A stretch of DNA of 20,540 nucleotides, from assembly GCA_964415715.1 (NCBI GenBank), contig CAYQBK010000011.1, forward strand, positions 1 through 20,540, in the 5' to 3' direction. Position 1 is the first letter of the stretch; each line of letters starts with the position of its first letter. This document shows positions 1 through 7,188 of the stretch, one piece after another. The translations under genes and the position numbers were made by a program. The notes below the pieces were generated by a model. It was given only the letters and a program-made list of their open reading frames with translations, made no database searches and was not told the DNA's origin. The DNA comes from DALYDK01 sp964415715 (GTDB taxonomy: Bacteria > Patescibacteriota > Saccharimonadia > Saccharimonadales > CAIOMD01).

Positions 1-1
1 A

Positions 2-1111
2 ACATATTCAAATAAAATAGATGATATTTTCAAAGAAGCAAAAAGAGCCTGGGTATGGCCAATCCAACCATGGGATAAGGACATGGCACCTGATGGTCGT
101 GTCATGGAAATGCTTAGTGAGCACAATCTGCAAGGCCTAACTCAAGGCTATGTATTGACTGGTAGACATGCGATATTTGCCAGCTATGAGGCATTTATAC
201 AGGTAGTTGTTAGTATGATGGATCAGTATGCCAAGTTTTTGACGCATGCCCGTGAAACACCATGGCGCGGTGATGTGCCATCGTTTAACTATATGTTAAC
301 CTCTAGTGGCTGGCGTCAAGATCACAATGGGTTTTCTCACCAAAACCCTGGCTTCATTGATGATGTCTTACGTCGACATGATGGCCTGGTGAATGTTTAT
401 TTCCCTGCCGACGGCAATATTACCATTGCGGTATTAGAACAAATGTTATCTACTCCAAATATGATAAATGTTGTCAATGCAGCCAAAACACTTGAGCCTC
501 GTTGGCGAACTCCCAATCAAGCTCGTCAAGACGTTGGTTTAGGTGTAAATATATGGGATTTTGCAAGTGAAGATGATCCACATGTAGTATTTGCAGCAGC
601 TGGTGACTACATGACCAAAGAAGCCTTAGCAGCAATTGATTTGCTAAAAAATGACCGCCCAGACATAAGAGCGCGATTTGTAAATATATTATCACTAACC
701 TCTTGTGGTTTGGGTGGTGCAGGAACATGTGTAACCCGCCCTCAGTTTGAACAACTATTTACAGAGGATAAGCCTGCAATATTTAACTTCCATGGTTATC
801 CTGAAACATTAAAGTCAATATTGTTTGAATATCTTGGTGGTGGTAATGGCCACAATCGTTTTTCGGTACATGGCTACACAGAAAATGGCTCTACGACTAC
901 TCCGTTTGATATGCATGTTAGGAACAAAACAAGCCGATATGATCTGCTAATAGATGCTTATGGCAGATTAGCCGAATTTGGACTTATGAACCATGACGAA
1001 GCCAATGGCTTGGTCCAGAAATACAAAGACAAAATTGCTGAAAACACTGCATATATCAAACATAATGGTTTGGATATACCCGAGATAGACGAATGGCAGT
1101 GGACTCGTTAA
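2..1111 (+). CDS. xfp: Phosphoketolase, C-terminal part (5' end outside window)
   Basis: This is the last ~369 codons of a xylulose-5-phosphate/fructose-6-phosphate phosphoketolase, a thiamine-diphosphate enzyme of about 800 residues that cleaves ketose phosphates with inorganic phosphate to give acetyl phosphate plus an aldose phosphate. The frame is open from base 2, so the ATG at 83 is internal and not the start. The family-typical stretches DGRVMEMLSEHNLQG and LTGRHAIFASYEAF near the beginning, followed by SMMDQYAKFL and the C-terminal HGYTENGSTTTPFDM block with FNFHGYPE before it, make the family clear. The TPP-binding N-terminal domain lies upstream of the window. Its stop overlaps the start of acetate kinase by 19 nt, which fits the metabolic hand-over of acetyl phosphate. 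Cytoplasmic. Assignment is firm; substrate preference (X5P, F6P or both) cannot be told from this part. Confidence 0.95.
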   Translation, partial: TYSNKIDDIFKEAKRAWVWPIQPWDKDMAPDGRVMEMLSEHNLQGLTQGYVLTGRHAIFASYEAFIQVVVSMMDQYAKFLTHARETPWRGDVPSFNYMLTSSGWRQDHNGFSHQNPGFIDDVLRRHDGLVNVYFPADGNITIAVLEQMLSTPNMINVVNAAKTLEPRWRTPNQARQDVGLGVNIWDFASEDDPHVVFAAAGDYMTKEALAAIDLLKNDRPDIRARFVNILSLTSCGLGGAGTCVTRPQFEQLFTEDKPAIFNFHGYPETLKSILFEYLGGGNGHNRFSVHGYTENGSTTTPFDMHVRNKTSRYDLLIDAYGRLAEFGLMNHDEANGLVQKYKDKIAENTAYIKHNGLDIPEIDEWQWTR

Positions 1112-2274
1112 TACTAGTTGCCAACCCGGGTAGCTCTAGTCGTAAATACGCATTATACAAAGACAAGCGAGAGCGTTTGCGGCTACATTTTGAGTACGAA
1201 AAGTTTCAGATAAAATGTCATATATATTCAACCAAAAAAACGGAAACACGTATATGTGATTTTACTGATATTAGTCAGAGTATTGAATATGTTGATCCAA
1301 TACTACGCGAGTTAAAGCTGGTAACTGATACTGAAATAATATCAAAAATAGGTCTTCGTATAGTTGCCCCTAGCGAATATTTTCTAACTACCAGGGTTTT
1401 AGATGATAATGCTGTTAGTATTTTGGAGCAACTTGAATTATCGGCCCCACTCCATATTAGAGCCTCGCTAGATGAGCTTGTCAGTATAAAACGAGTTTTT
1501 GGCGATGTTGAAGTTATTGGTGTTAGTGATAGCGCCTTTCATTCTACAAAGCCAAGCTATGCTTGGAACTATGGCATTGATATTGATATAGCAAACGAAC
1601 TTGGCCTAAAACGTTTTGGATACCATGGGCTATCTGTATCATCGGTGGTGACCAATCTAAGTTTTGATTTACCTAGTAAAATGGTTGTTTGCCATTTGGG
1701 TAGTGGCGCCAGTGTGACGGCAGTACAAAATGGCAAAAGCCTAGACAACACAATGGGCTATTCACCTACCGAGGGCTTAGTTATGGCGACCAGGGCTGGA
1801 ACTATGGATATTGGAGCCGCCCTAACTATAAAAAACCATTTGGGGTTAGACGATGCCGGGCTAGAGCTGTATTTGAACAAGCAAAGTGGTTTGATCGGGC
1901 TTAGTAAACAAAGTGATGACATTCGATACCTTATAGAACAATATGAGAAATCGGATCCTCTAGCCGGGCTGGCGCTTGACACTTATGCCTATTCGGTAAA
2001 AAAAGCTATCGGCCAGATGGTCGCTATTTTGGATGGCTTAGATGCGCTAGTTTTCACCGGAACTGTCGGTTGCAGATCGCCATTTATTAGGAATCTGATA
2101 GCTGATAAGCTGGATTATTTTGGCATAAGTATTGATAAAAAACGCAATAACAAATGCATACAGCCGCTTGTACCAAATATAGTTAGTGTTAGAACAAGGG
2201 TAAATCAGATACTAGTTGTTCCTACTAACGAAGAGGCCGAAATAGCCCGCACCACTCGTAGTTTTAGCTATTAG
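1093..2274 (+). CDS. ackA: Acetate kinase, divergent
   Basis: Converts acetyl phosphate and ADP into acetate and ATP, completing the phosphoketolase route encoded just upstream. Length 393 aa is normal for the family (~400). Visible family signatures are NPGSSSRK at 11-18 (usual NAGSSSLK), the counterpart of catalytic Arg91 at R89, SDSAFH with Asp146, GYHGLS with His178, CHLGSGASV at 200-208, ATRAGTMD with Arg234, and PTNEEAEIAR near the C-terminus. The main catalytic residues known from Methanosarcina acetate kinase therefore seem kept. Two blocks differ: the usual RVVHGG is RIVAPS (89-94), and the nucleotide-loop GGIGENS is GTVGCRS (323-329). The ATG at 1093 lies inside the xfp end with no good ribosome-binding site, so translation is probably coupled; GTG at 1099 is an alternative start. 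Followed by a strong hairpin terminator. Confidence 0.9.
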   Translation: MAVDSLILVANPGSSSRKYALYKDKRERLRLHFEYEKFQIKCHIYSTKKTETRICDFTDISQSIEYVDPILRELKLVTDTEIISKIGLRIVAPSEYFLTTRVLDDNAVSILEQLELSAPLHIRASLDELVSIKRVFGDVEVIGVSDSAFHSTKPSYAWNYGIDIDIANELGLKRFGYHGLSVSSVVTNLSFDLPSKMVVCHLGSGASVTAVQNGKSLDNTMGYSPTEGLVMATRAGTMDIGAALTIKNHLGLDDAGLELYLNKQSGLIGLSKQSDDIRYLIEQYEKSDPLAGLALDTYAYSVKKAIGQMVAILDGLDALVFTGTVGCRSPFIRNLIADKLDYFGISIDKKRNNKCIQPLVPNIVSVRTRVNQILVVPTNEEAEIARTTRSFSY

Positions 2275-2280
2275 GAATAA

Positions 2281-2314
2281 ATAATAAACACAGTTGCCGG
2301 ACTGTGTTTATTGT
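2281..2314. terminator. Bidirectional hairpin terminator between ackA and the helicase gene
   Basis: A perfect 12-bp inverted repeat, AATAAACACAGT (2283-2294) and ACTGTGTTTATT (2301-2312), has a 6-nt loop TGCCGG; one G-T and one A-T pair extend it to 2281/2314. It sits in the 51-nt gap between two convergent genes, and A- and T-rich arms give a T-rich end on both strands. It most likely ends transcription from both sides. Confidence 0.85.
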
Positions 2315-2325
2315 GTAAATGAGAG

Positions 2326-3516
2326 CTATCGGGCTTCGACAAAGGTAAAGGCAAGGCCTGTTTTGCCTGCTCGGCCTGTTCGACCAATACGATGTATATA
2401 ATCTTCGTAAGTTTGTGGTGTTGAGTAGTTGATAACATGTGTTATATCAGATACATCAATACCCCTAGCGGCGACATCGGTGGCAACCAATATACTTATT
2501 TGGTTATTGGTAAACTGGCGCAAAGCTCGCTGTCGTTGGCCTTGGCTTTTGGCGCCATGGATAGCGTCGGCTTTGAAACCCCTGCTCACTAGGTCTTGTT
2601 GCAACCTTTCAACACTACGTTGAGTTTCATCAAATATTATCGCCTTGGTAGAACGATCTTTTATAAGAAGATCATGTAGTATATCTAGTTTGTTGTCGCT
2701 GCGGGTATATGGCACTATGTCTTGCTCGACATTATCACAGGTGTCGCTGGTTTTTACATGTATTTGCAGTGGGTCTTTGGAAAATTCGTTTATCAGTTGG
2801 CCAACAGTCCTGTCTAGTGTAGCTGAAAAGAAATATGATTGTCTACCGACACTGGTCTGCCGTAGTATGTCACGCATATCATTGACAAAGCCCATATCTA
2901 GCATACGATCAACTTCGTCAAGTGCAATAATATTTACCTGACTAAGATCTAGACTGCCACGTTCGGCATGGTCTTTGATACGCCCTGGTGTACCAATGAT
3001 GATTTCTGGGTGACGATCTAGGTCTTGTAGTTGTGGTCGCATCGGTGTACCGCCTATAAGCATAGCGCCTAATAGACCACTACCTTTAGCTAGGCTTTTT
3101 AGTTCTTTTTCTATTTGCAGTGCGAGTTCACGTGTTGGCGCCATAATAAGTGCTCGACTACCCCTTTCGCTAATAAGTTTATGTAATATAGGTAGGCCAA
3201 AAGCGGCAGTTTTGCCTGTACCTGTGTTGGCAATACCAACAATATCATTGCCAACTAGCCCAGGTATTATTGCTTGGTCCTGGATAGCGGTTGGTTTGTT
3301 ATAACCCAACACAGCAAGGTTGCCTTTTAGTAACTCGTGCAAATCAAAATCGGCAAACAAATATTTTGGATTATATTCAGTCATAGCTACTGGTTTGGCA
3401 GCTTTGACAAACTTGGACGGATGAATATATTGTTTGCTAGGTCCTTTGCGCCTATTGTTGTTTTGACGATTAAAATTGTTGCGCGGTTTTCGCCCGGCGG
3501 CTTGGTAATATCCCAT
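2326..3516 (-). CDS. DEAD-box ATP-dependent RNA helicase (RhlE/CsdA-like)
   Basis: An ATP-driven RNA-unwinding enzyme, probably acting on ribosomal or mRNA structure. Motifs in order (numbered from the upstream ATG at 3552): basic Asn/Arg-rich N-terminal tail (20-40), Q motif with NKPTAIQDQ (85-93), motif I ANTGTGKT (108-115), Ia PTRELALQ, Ib TPGR, motif II written DEVD (212-215) instead of DEAD, motif III SAT, and motif VI HRIGRTGRAG. Two starts are possible. ATG 3552 gives 408 aa but lies in the loop of a small hairpin (3546-3558) with no ribosome-binding site. ATG 3516 gives 396 aa (MGYYQ...) and has AAAGGG 11 nt upstream, so I prefer it. A promoter and long structured leader precede it (separate entries). 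It is transcribed alone, divergent from the gene at 3727. Confidence 0.9.
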   Translation of the reverse strand: MGYYQAAGRKPRNNFNRQNNNRRKGPSKQYIHPSKFVKAAKPVAMTEYNPKYLFADFDLHELLKGNLAVLGYNKPTAIQDQAIIPGLVGNDIVGIANTGTGKTAAFGLPILHKLISERGSRALIMAPTRELALQIEKELKSLAKGSGLLGAMLIGGTPMRPQLQDLDRHPEIIIGTPGRIKDHAERGSLDLSQVNIIALDEVDRMLDMGFVNDMRDILRQTSVGRQSYFFSATLDRTVGQLINEFSKDPLQIHVKTSDTCDNVEQDIVPYTRSDNKLDILHDLLIKDRSTKAIIFDETQRSVERLQQDLVSRGFKADAIHGAKSQGQRQRALRQFTNNQISILVATDVAARGIDVSDITHVINYSTPQTYEDYIHRIGRTGRAGKTGLAFTFVEAR

Positions 3517-3636
3517 AAAAAAATGAACCCTTTCGTAGGTTTTATCTGGCATAGCCAGAGTTTGATTAATAGTTGGGCTAACAACGAACGTTGAAGCGAA
3601 ACTTTTAACCTAAAACGCCACGGGTTCATTACTAAC
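3517..3636 (-). promoter_or_regulatory. Structured 5' leader of the helicase mRNA
   Basis: From the expected transcription start (~3636) to the preferred ATG (3516) the leader is ~120 nt. Its 5' end carries AATGAACCC (plus-strand 3622-3630 reversed) and the ribosome-binding region carries GGGTTCATT (3522-3530 reversed), a perfect 9-bp match that would bury the GGG of AAAGGG. Nested inside is a second 6-bp match, TAGGTT (3607-3612) with AACCTA (3536-3541), then a small CTGGC-TAT-GCCAG hairpin (3546-3558). Inference: the leader is an autoregulatory or temperature-responsive element. It could instead encode 12 extra residues if ATG 3552 is used. Confidence 0.5.
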
Positions 3637-3642
3637 TTGAGA

Positions 3643-3671
3643 ATTGTAGCACAATAAGGCTATATTTGCAA
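3643..3671 (-). promoter_or_regulatory. Sigma-70-type promoter of the helicase gene
   Basis: On the minus strand: -35 TTGCAA (3666-3671), 17-nt spacer, -10 TACAAT (3643-3648). Predicted transcription start is near 3636. It is one of the best promoter matches in the window. Confidence 0.75.
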
Positions 3672-3690
3672 CGTTTTAAATATAATAATA

Positions 3691-3719
3691 TATACAATAT
3701 AAAAATAATATTGTATAAT
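3691..3719 (+). promoter_or_regulatory. Promoter with overlapping palindrome, upstream of the 3727 gene
   Basis: A consensus -10 TATAAT lies at 3714-3719, only 7 nt before the ATG at 3727, so the mRNA would start at or next to the start codon. The -10 overlaps the right arm of a perfect 10-bp inverted repeat, TATACAATAT (3691-3700) and ATATTGTATA (3708-3717), with a 7-nt spacer. The left arm sits at the expected -35 position. This layout is that of an operator, though AT-richness makes a chance palindrome more likely than usual. Confidence 0.5.
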
Positions 3720-3726
3720 AGTATAT

Positions 3727-4650
3727 ATGAAGGTTTTGTTTTCAGGTGAAATGCCACTATTTCCCGATTGGGAAAAGGACCGTTTATGCCAAATTATTGC
3801 CGACCTTGCACTGGATAGTAAAATTGAAAATTCAACAAGAAATATCGAGGTTGCAAGAGATGGTTTTGAGCCAGGCTTGTTACTCCAACCCCACAAGCGT
3901 TTTGGCGATAGGTATGATGGCGCTAACTTGTTTGGTATTAATGGGCATGATTTATCGGAGGGCGGTTCGGCAACAATGCTCGTGAGAGGCAAGGATGGCC
4001 GTAAGTATCAGTCATCTGAGATAGTGATCGATGGTCCTACAAATTCAGCTGAGGTTATTGTTGGAGTTTTGAAAAATGCTCAGGAAATATTCCGTGATGT
4101 TGGATATAATGATGCACTTGAATATTTGCTGTTGTCGGGTGGTCATTTGGACGGTTTAGCTGAAAAACCGTTGGACTTTGGTACGGTAGTTTCATATTAT
4201 ACACCCAAATCAGAGGTTACTGATACACTGCTTGCTGAGACAAAACTTTTCGATAATCTTGAGTGGATTATTGCACTGACTGGACTTGCACGCCTAAAAG
4301 CTGTTCGTAATTATAGAGGTGGTTTATTTGTAGGAGCAGAGTGTAGTCTTACTGTTAGTGGTTCAGAATATGTCATTGCAGATGAGAGGGTTGAGGAGGT
4401 TGACGTCAGACAATTACATCATAATCTTGTATTATCGGGTTTTGTAGATAAGAACAATAGAACAAAAATTACGAAAACACATGTAGCCATAGGGCTTGAA
4501 GGGTTAAAACACGTAGGTGGTGAAAACCTTCAGAAGACTAAAGAGCGATATAGCCAATATGCTGGAAATTTTGCAGAGCCAGGTACCAACAGCAAATATT
4601 CAAAATTTACGAATATGATACTTGAAGCTTCAGCTGGCTTCGGACATTAA
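3727..4650 (+). CDS. Protein of unknown function, leaderless
   Basis: I do not recognise this 307-residue protein. It has no signal peptide or clear membrane segment and looks soluble and mixed alpha/beta. It begins MKVLFSGEMPLFPDW and has an acidic, Gly-containing middle. Features that may help identify it: FGDRYDGANLFGING around 60-73, a polar segment GKDGRKYQSSEIVIDG around 88-103, LLLSGGHLDGL around 134-144, and GGLFVGAECSLTVSGSEY in the C-terminal half. The ATG lies 7 nt after a TATAAT box and has no Shine-Dalgarno sequence, so leaderless translation is likely. It is divergent from the helicase gene and convergent with the VKOR gene (5 nt between stops). A DNA palindrome over its promoter suggests regulation by a repressor. 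Gene reality is well supported by length and codon pattern. Confidence 0.7.
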   Translation: MKVLFSGEMPLFPDWEKDRLCQIIADLALDSKIENSTRNIEVARDGFEPGLLLQPHKRFGDRYDGANLFGINGHDLSEGGSATMLVRGKDGRKYQSSEIVIDGPTNSAEVIVGVLKNAQEIFRDVGYNDALEYLLLSGGHLDGLAEKPLDFGTVVSYYTPKSEVTDTLLAETKLFDNLEWIIALTGLARLKAVRNYRGGLFVGAECSLTVSGSEYVIADERVEEVDVRQLHHNLVLSGFVDKNNRTKITKTHVAIGLEGLKHVGGENLQKTKERYSQYAGNFAEPGTNSKYSKFTNMILEASAGFGH

Positions 4651-4655
4651 ATATT

Positions 4656-5237
4656 TTAATATTTGATGCCGGTGTAGAGCATGGTAGATATTAGTATTGC
4701 CCATAATAGCCAAAAAAAAGTATCTAGACCTCTGCTTATTAGTGATTTTGTGTGAATTGCAAATGCAGATTTGGGATTGAGGAAAGATAGATTTATCCGT
4801 AGCCATGCCCAGTTTATAGCTATGACGCCACTATAACAAAATATACAGAACACACACAAGCTGTTTATGACAAAAGCACTCTGTTGTAGATACCAGGCGC
4901 CAAAACCTAGGAAAAATAGGCTAAAAAATTGCATAGTGTAGGCTAAATATTTGTTTAACTGGCCACCCGTTAGGCCAACTACAGCAACGCCTAATATTAA
5001 GCTGAAAAACACAATACACATGAGGCTGTTGGAAAATCCAAAAACAGATGATTGCCAGGCGTCAAAGACATTGGAACAGCTGAAGACTGAATTTACATCA
5101 CAGCTTAGCAGAAGCTTTGGGTTTTTTGCATATTCTATGCGTTCTGTGGCCTGTATAAATGAAGCCACCAGGCCGACTAATGAACCAGCAGTTAGTATCG
5201 CCCATTGAGTTTTTGTTGTATATTGTTTTGTTGTCAC
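4656..5237 (-). CDS. Vitamin K epoxide reductase (VKOR) family protein
   Basis: An integral membrane enzyme that re-oxidises a DsbA-like thioredoxin partner with quinone as electron acceptor, so it drives disulfide formation in exported proteins. The 193-aa protein shows the family pattern: paired loop cysteines C46 and C54 (the 8-residue spacing of human C43/C51) in LSCDVNSVFSCSNVF, a following FGFSNS turn, and the active-site CXXC at C128-V-F-C131 in a later helix. About five hydrophobic segments are visible (~13-30, 68-90, 98-118, 121-145, 170-190). No thioredoxin domain is fused, so a separate DsbA-like partner is expected elsewhere. The start is GTG at 5237; the first in-frame ATG is far inside the protein. 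No clear Shine-Dalgarno is seen. It is divergent from cls, which shares the 91-nt upstream region. Confidence 0.9.
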   Translation of the reverse strand: MTTKQYTTKTQWAILTAGSLVGLVASFIQATERIEYAKNPKLLLSCDVNSVFSCSNVFDAWQSSVFGFSNSLMCIVFFSLILGVAVVGLTGGQLNKYLAYTMQFFSLFFLGFGAWYLQQSAFVINSLCVFCIFCYSGVIAINWAWLRINLSFLNPKSAFAIHTKSLISRGLDTFFWLLWAILISTMLYTGIKY

Positions 5238-5301
5238 ATATATAAATTAGCATAAGCACAAAGCATTTAATATATATTTTAAGGTTTATTGGTGACTATA
5301 G

Positions 5302-5319
5302 TATAATTGCCAAATAGGA
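5302..5319 (+). promoter_or_regulatory. -10 box and ribosome-binding site of the cardiolipin synthase gene
   Basis: A consensus TATAAT (5302-5307) is followed by AGGA (5316-5319) 9 nt before the ATG at 5329, leaving a ~15-nt leader. No convincing -35 hexamer is seen at the expected place. Confidence 0.55.
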
Positions 5320-5328
5320 TACTAAAAC

Positions 5329-6801
5329 ATGAACTACATAATAACTAACTACTCGGCGATATTTGGGGTTATGCTTGTTGCGCTTGATATTGGGCTTAGG
5401 ATAGGCGCTTTGCTGATAATACCTAACAACCGCAAACCATCGTCGGCAGCTGCTTGGTTGTTGGCAATATTTTTTATACCTGTTATTGGGGTGATTGCAT
5501 TCATACTTATCGGAAGCCCCAAGCTACCAAAATCACGACGTAAAAAACAAGCTTTTATCACAAAGGAAATACGAAAGATAACAGATAATTCTATAACGAT
5601 CAACGAGGAAAACCCGGCTCCACGCTGGTTGATGTCGGTAGCTAGACTAAATGCCAATCTGGGAGCTATGCCACTAGTTGGTGGCAATAAAGCTGAGCTT
5701 GTAGAGGGCTACAAATATGCATTAGAACGAATGGCGATGGATATAGATAGGGCTAATCAGTATATTAATGTTGAATTTTATATAATGTCGCTAGATAAAA
5801 CAACAAAACAATTTTTTGATAGCCTAAAGGCAGCCCATAACAGAGGTGTAAAAACTCGTGTCCTTCTCGATCATGTTGGGTCGCTTCCCTATCCTGACTA
5901 CAAAAAGACTATCAAATTTTTAAATGATTCTGGTATCGAATGGAGTTTGATGGTGCCCGTTCAGCCACTAAAAGGCAAATTTCAACGCCCTGATCTACGC
6001 AACCACCGTAAAATAATGGTTATCGATGGCACTATTGGTTTTACTGGCTCGCAAAATATCATAGATAAAAGCTACAATAAAAAGAAAAACATCAAGCGGG
6101 GTTTGTACTGGAAGGAGCTTATGGTACGGGTCGAGGGTCTTATAGCGGCTGAACTAAATGGACTGTTTGCCGCCGATTGGTACGCCGAAACTGGCGAAAA
6201 TATCATAAAACTTACCAATAGAAACATATCAGATTATAAAGATTATGGTGATACTGATTGTCAGGTTATCCCTAGTGGCCCTGGTTTTAGTGTTGAAAAT
6301 AATTTGAAGCTTTTTAACTCACTCATTTACAATGCTCACGAAGATATAATTATATCTAGTCCGTATTTTGTTCCCGAAGAATCTATGCTTATGTCATTGA
6401 CAACTGCGGCCGAACGAGGGGTGAATGTTGAGCTGTTTGTGTCAGAAATAGGTGATCAGTTTTTGGTTTATCACGCTCAACGATCATACTATGAGACGCT
6501 GTTAAAGGCAGGCGTTAAGATATATTTGTATAAAGCCCCGGCTGTGCTGCACGCCAAGCACATGACAATAGACAACAAACTGGCTATTGTTGGCTCAAGC
6601 AATATGGACATACGGTCGTTTGGTCTAAATATGGAAGTTACCGTTATGTTTTATGGCGATGATTTTGCCAAGCAAATGCAAAGTGTAGAGGAAAAATATC
6701 GTCGTTCTAGCCGGCAGTTGCATCTAAAAGATTGGGTTGGCCGACCCTATAGACAAAAAGTTATCGATAACCTAGCACGTTTAACATCGGCACTGCAATA
6801 A
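5329..6801 (+). CDS. cls: Cardiolipin synthase (phospholipase D family)
   Basis: Joins phosphatidyl groups to make cardiolipin in the cell membrane. The 490-aa length is typical of bacterial Cls. The N-terminus has two hydrophobic segments (~10-31 and 42-62) with the PLD-N-type SSAAAWLLAIFFIPVIG block, then two catalytic HKD motifs: NHRKIMVID (H226, K228, D233) followed by GFTGSQNI, and HAKHMTID (H408, K410, D415) followed by AIVGSSNMDIRSFGLNMEV. The NVEFYIMSLDKTTK block before the first motif is also typical. Both HKD motifs are intact, so an active enzyme is expected. The stop overlaps the next ATG by one base (TAATG), which implies translational coupling to the metallopeptidase gene. Other PLD-type transferases cannot be excluded, but length and the N-terminal domain favour Cls. 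Confidence 0.93.
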   Translation: MNYIITNYSAIFGVMLVALDIGLRIGALLIIPNNRKPSSAAAWLLAIFFIPVIGVIAFILIGSPKLPKSRRKKQAFITKEIRKITDNSITINEENPAPRWLMSVARLNANLGAMPLVGGNKAELVEGYKYALERMAMDIDRANQYINVEFYIMSLDKTTKQFFDSLKAAHNRGVKTRVLLDHVGSLPYPDYKKTIKFLNDSGIEWSLMVPVQPLKGKFQRPDLRNHRKIMVIDGTIGFTGSQNIIDKSYNKKKNIKRGLYWKELMVRVEGLIAAELNGLFAADWYAETGENIIKLTNRNISDYKDYGDTDCQVIPSGPGFSVENNLKLFNSLIYNAHEDIIISSPYFVPEESMLMSLTTAAERGVNVELFVSEIGDQFLVYHAQRSYYETLLKAGVKIYLYKAPAVLHAKHMTIDNKLAIVGSSNMDIRSFGLNMEVTVMFYGDDFAKQMQSVEEKYRRSSRQLHLKDWVGRPYRQKVIDNLARLTSALQ

Positions 6802-7181
6802 TGTTTCGTATACAGACAGCCGAATTTGAAAAAATGGTGACAGATTCGCTTAAATCTATCCCAAGCCCCTATCAGGATAACCTAAAAAATATCGCCTTTT
6901 TTGTTGAAGATTACCCAAGTATCGAGCAGGTTAACAAACTTAAACTTCGACCATGTGACAGGTTGTTTGGTTTGTACGAGGGGGTGCCCCTGCCAGATCG
7001 CCGTGGCGGCTATACTCTGACCTTGCCAGATAGAATAACGGTTTTTAAGGTTGCCCACGAAGAAAACGCAGTCGATATAAAAGATATGCGCCAACAGGTA
7101 TATAACACTGTTTGGCACGAAGTAGCCCACTACTATGGTTTAAATCACGAACAGATAGCTAAGTTGCAATCGGCCGGATAG
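6801..7181 (+). CDS. Small zincin-like metallopeptidase family protein
   Basis: A 126-aa protein of the minimal zincin type (the family often annotated as metallopeptidase family protein, PF06262). The signature is TVWHEVAHYYGLNHEQI near residues 104-120: HExxH provides two zinc-ligand histidines and the catalytic Glu, and His in the following NHEQ is likely the third contact. Also typical are LFGLYEGVPLPDR in the middle and TLPDRITVFK before the zinc motif. Cytoplasmic, no signal peptide. The physiological substrate of this family is not known to me. It starts inside the cls stop codon (TAATG) and so is probably translated by the same ribosomes. It is convergent with the 7189 gene, with only 7 nt between stops and no clear terminator. 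Confidence 0.85.
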   Translation: MFRIQTAEFEKMVTDSLKSIPSPYQDNLKNIAFFVEDYPSIEQVNKLKLRPCDRLFGLYEGVPLPDRRGGYTLTLPDRITVFKVAHEENAVDIKDMRQQVYNTVWHEVAHYYGLNHEQIAKLQSAG

Positions 7182-7188
7182 TTGTTGA

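Noticed and set aside
3660..3992. 110-codon minus-strand open frame across the helicase promoter
   Set aside because: It is antisense to the 3727 gene and covers the AT-rich promoter region; its C-terminal Tyr/Ile run only reflects AT-rich DNA.
4648..4663. AAATATT-TT-AATATTT hairpin as a terminator between the 3727 gene and the VKOR gene
   Set aside because: It is made only of A-T pairs with a 2-nt loop and overlaps the stop codons of both genes; too weak to call.
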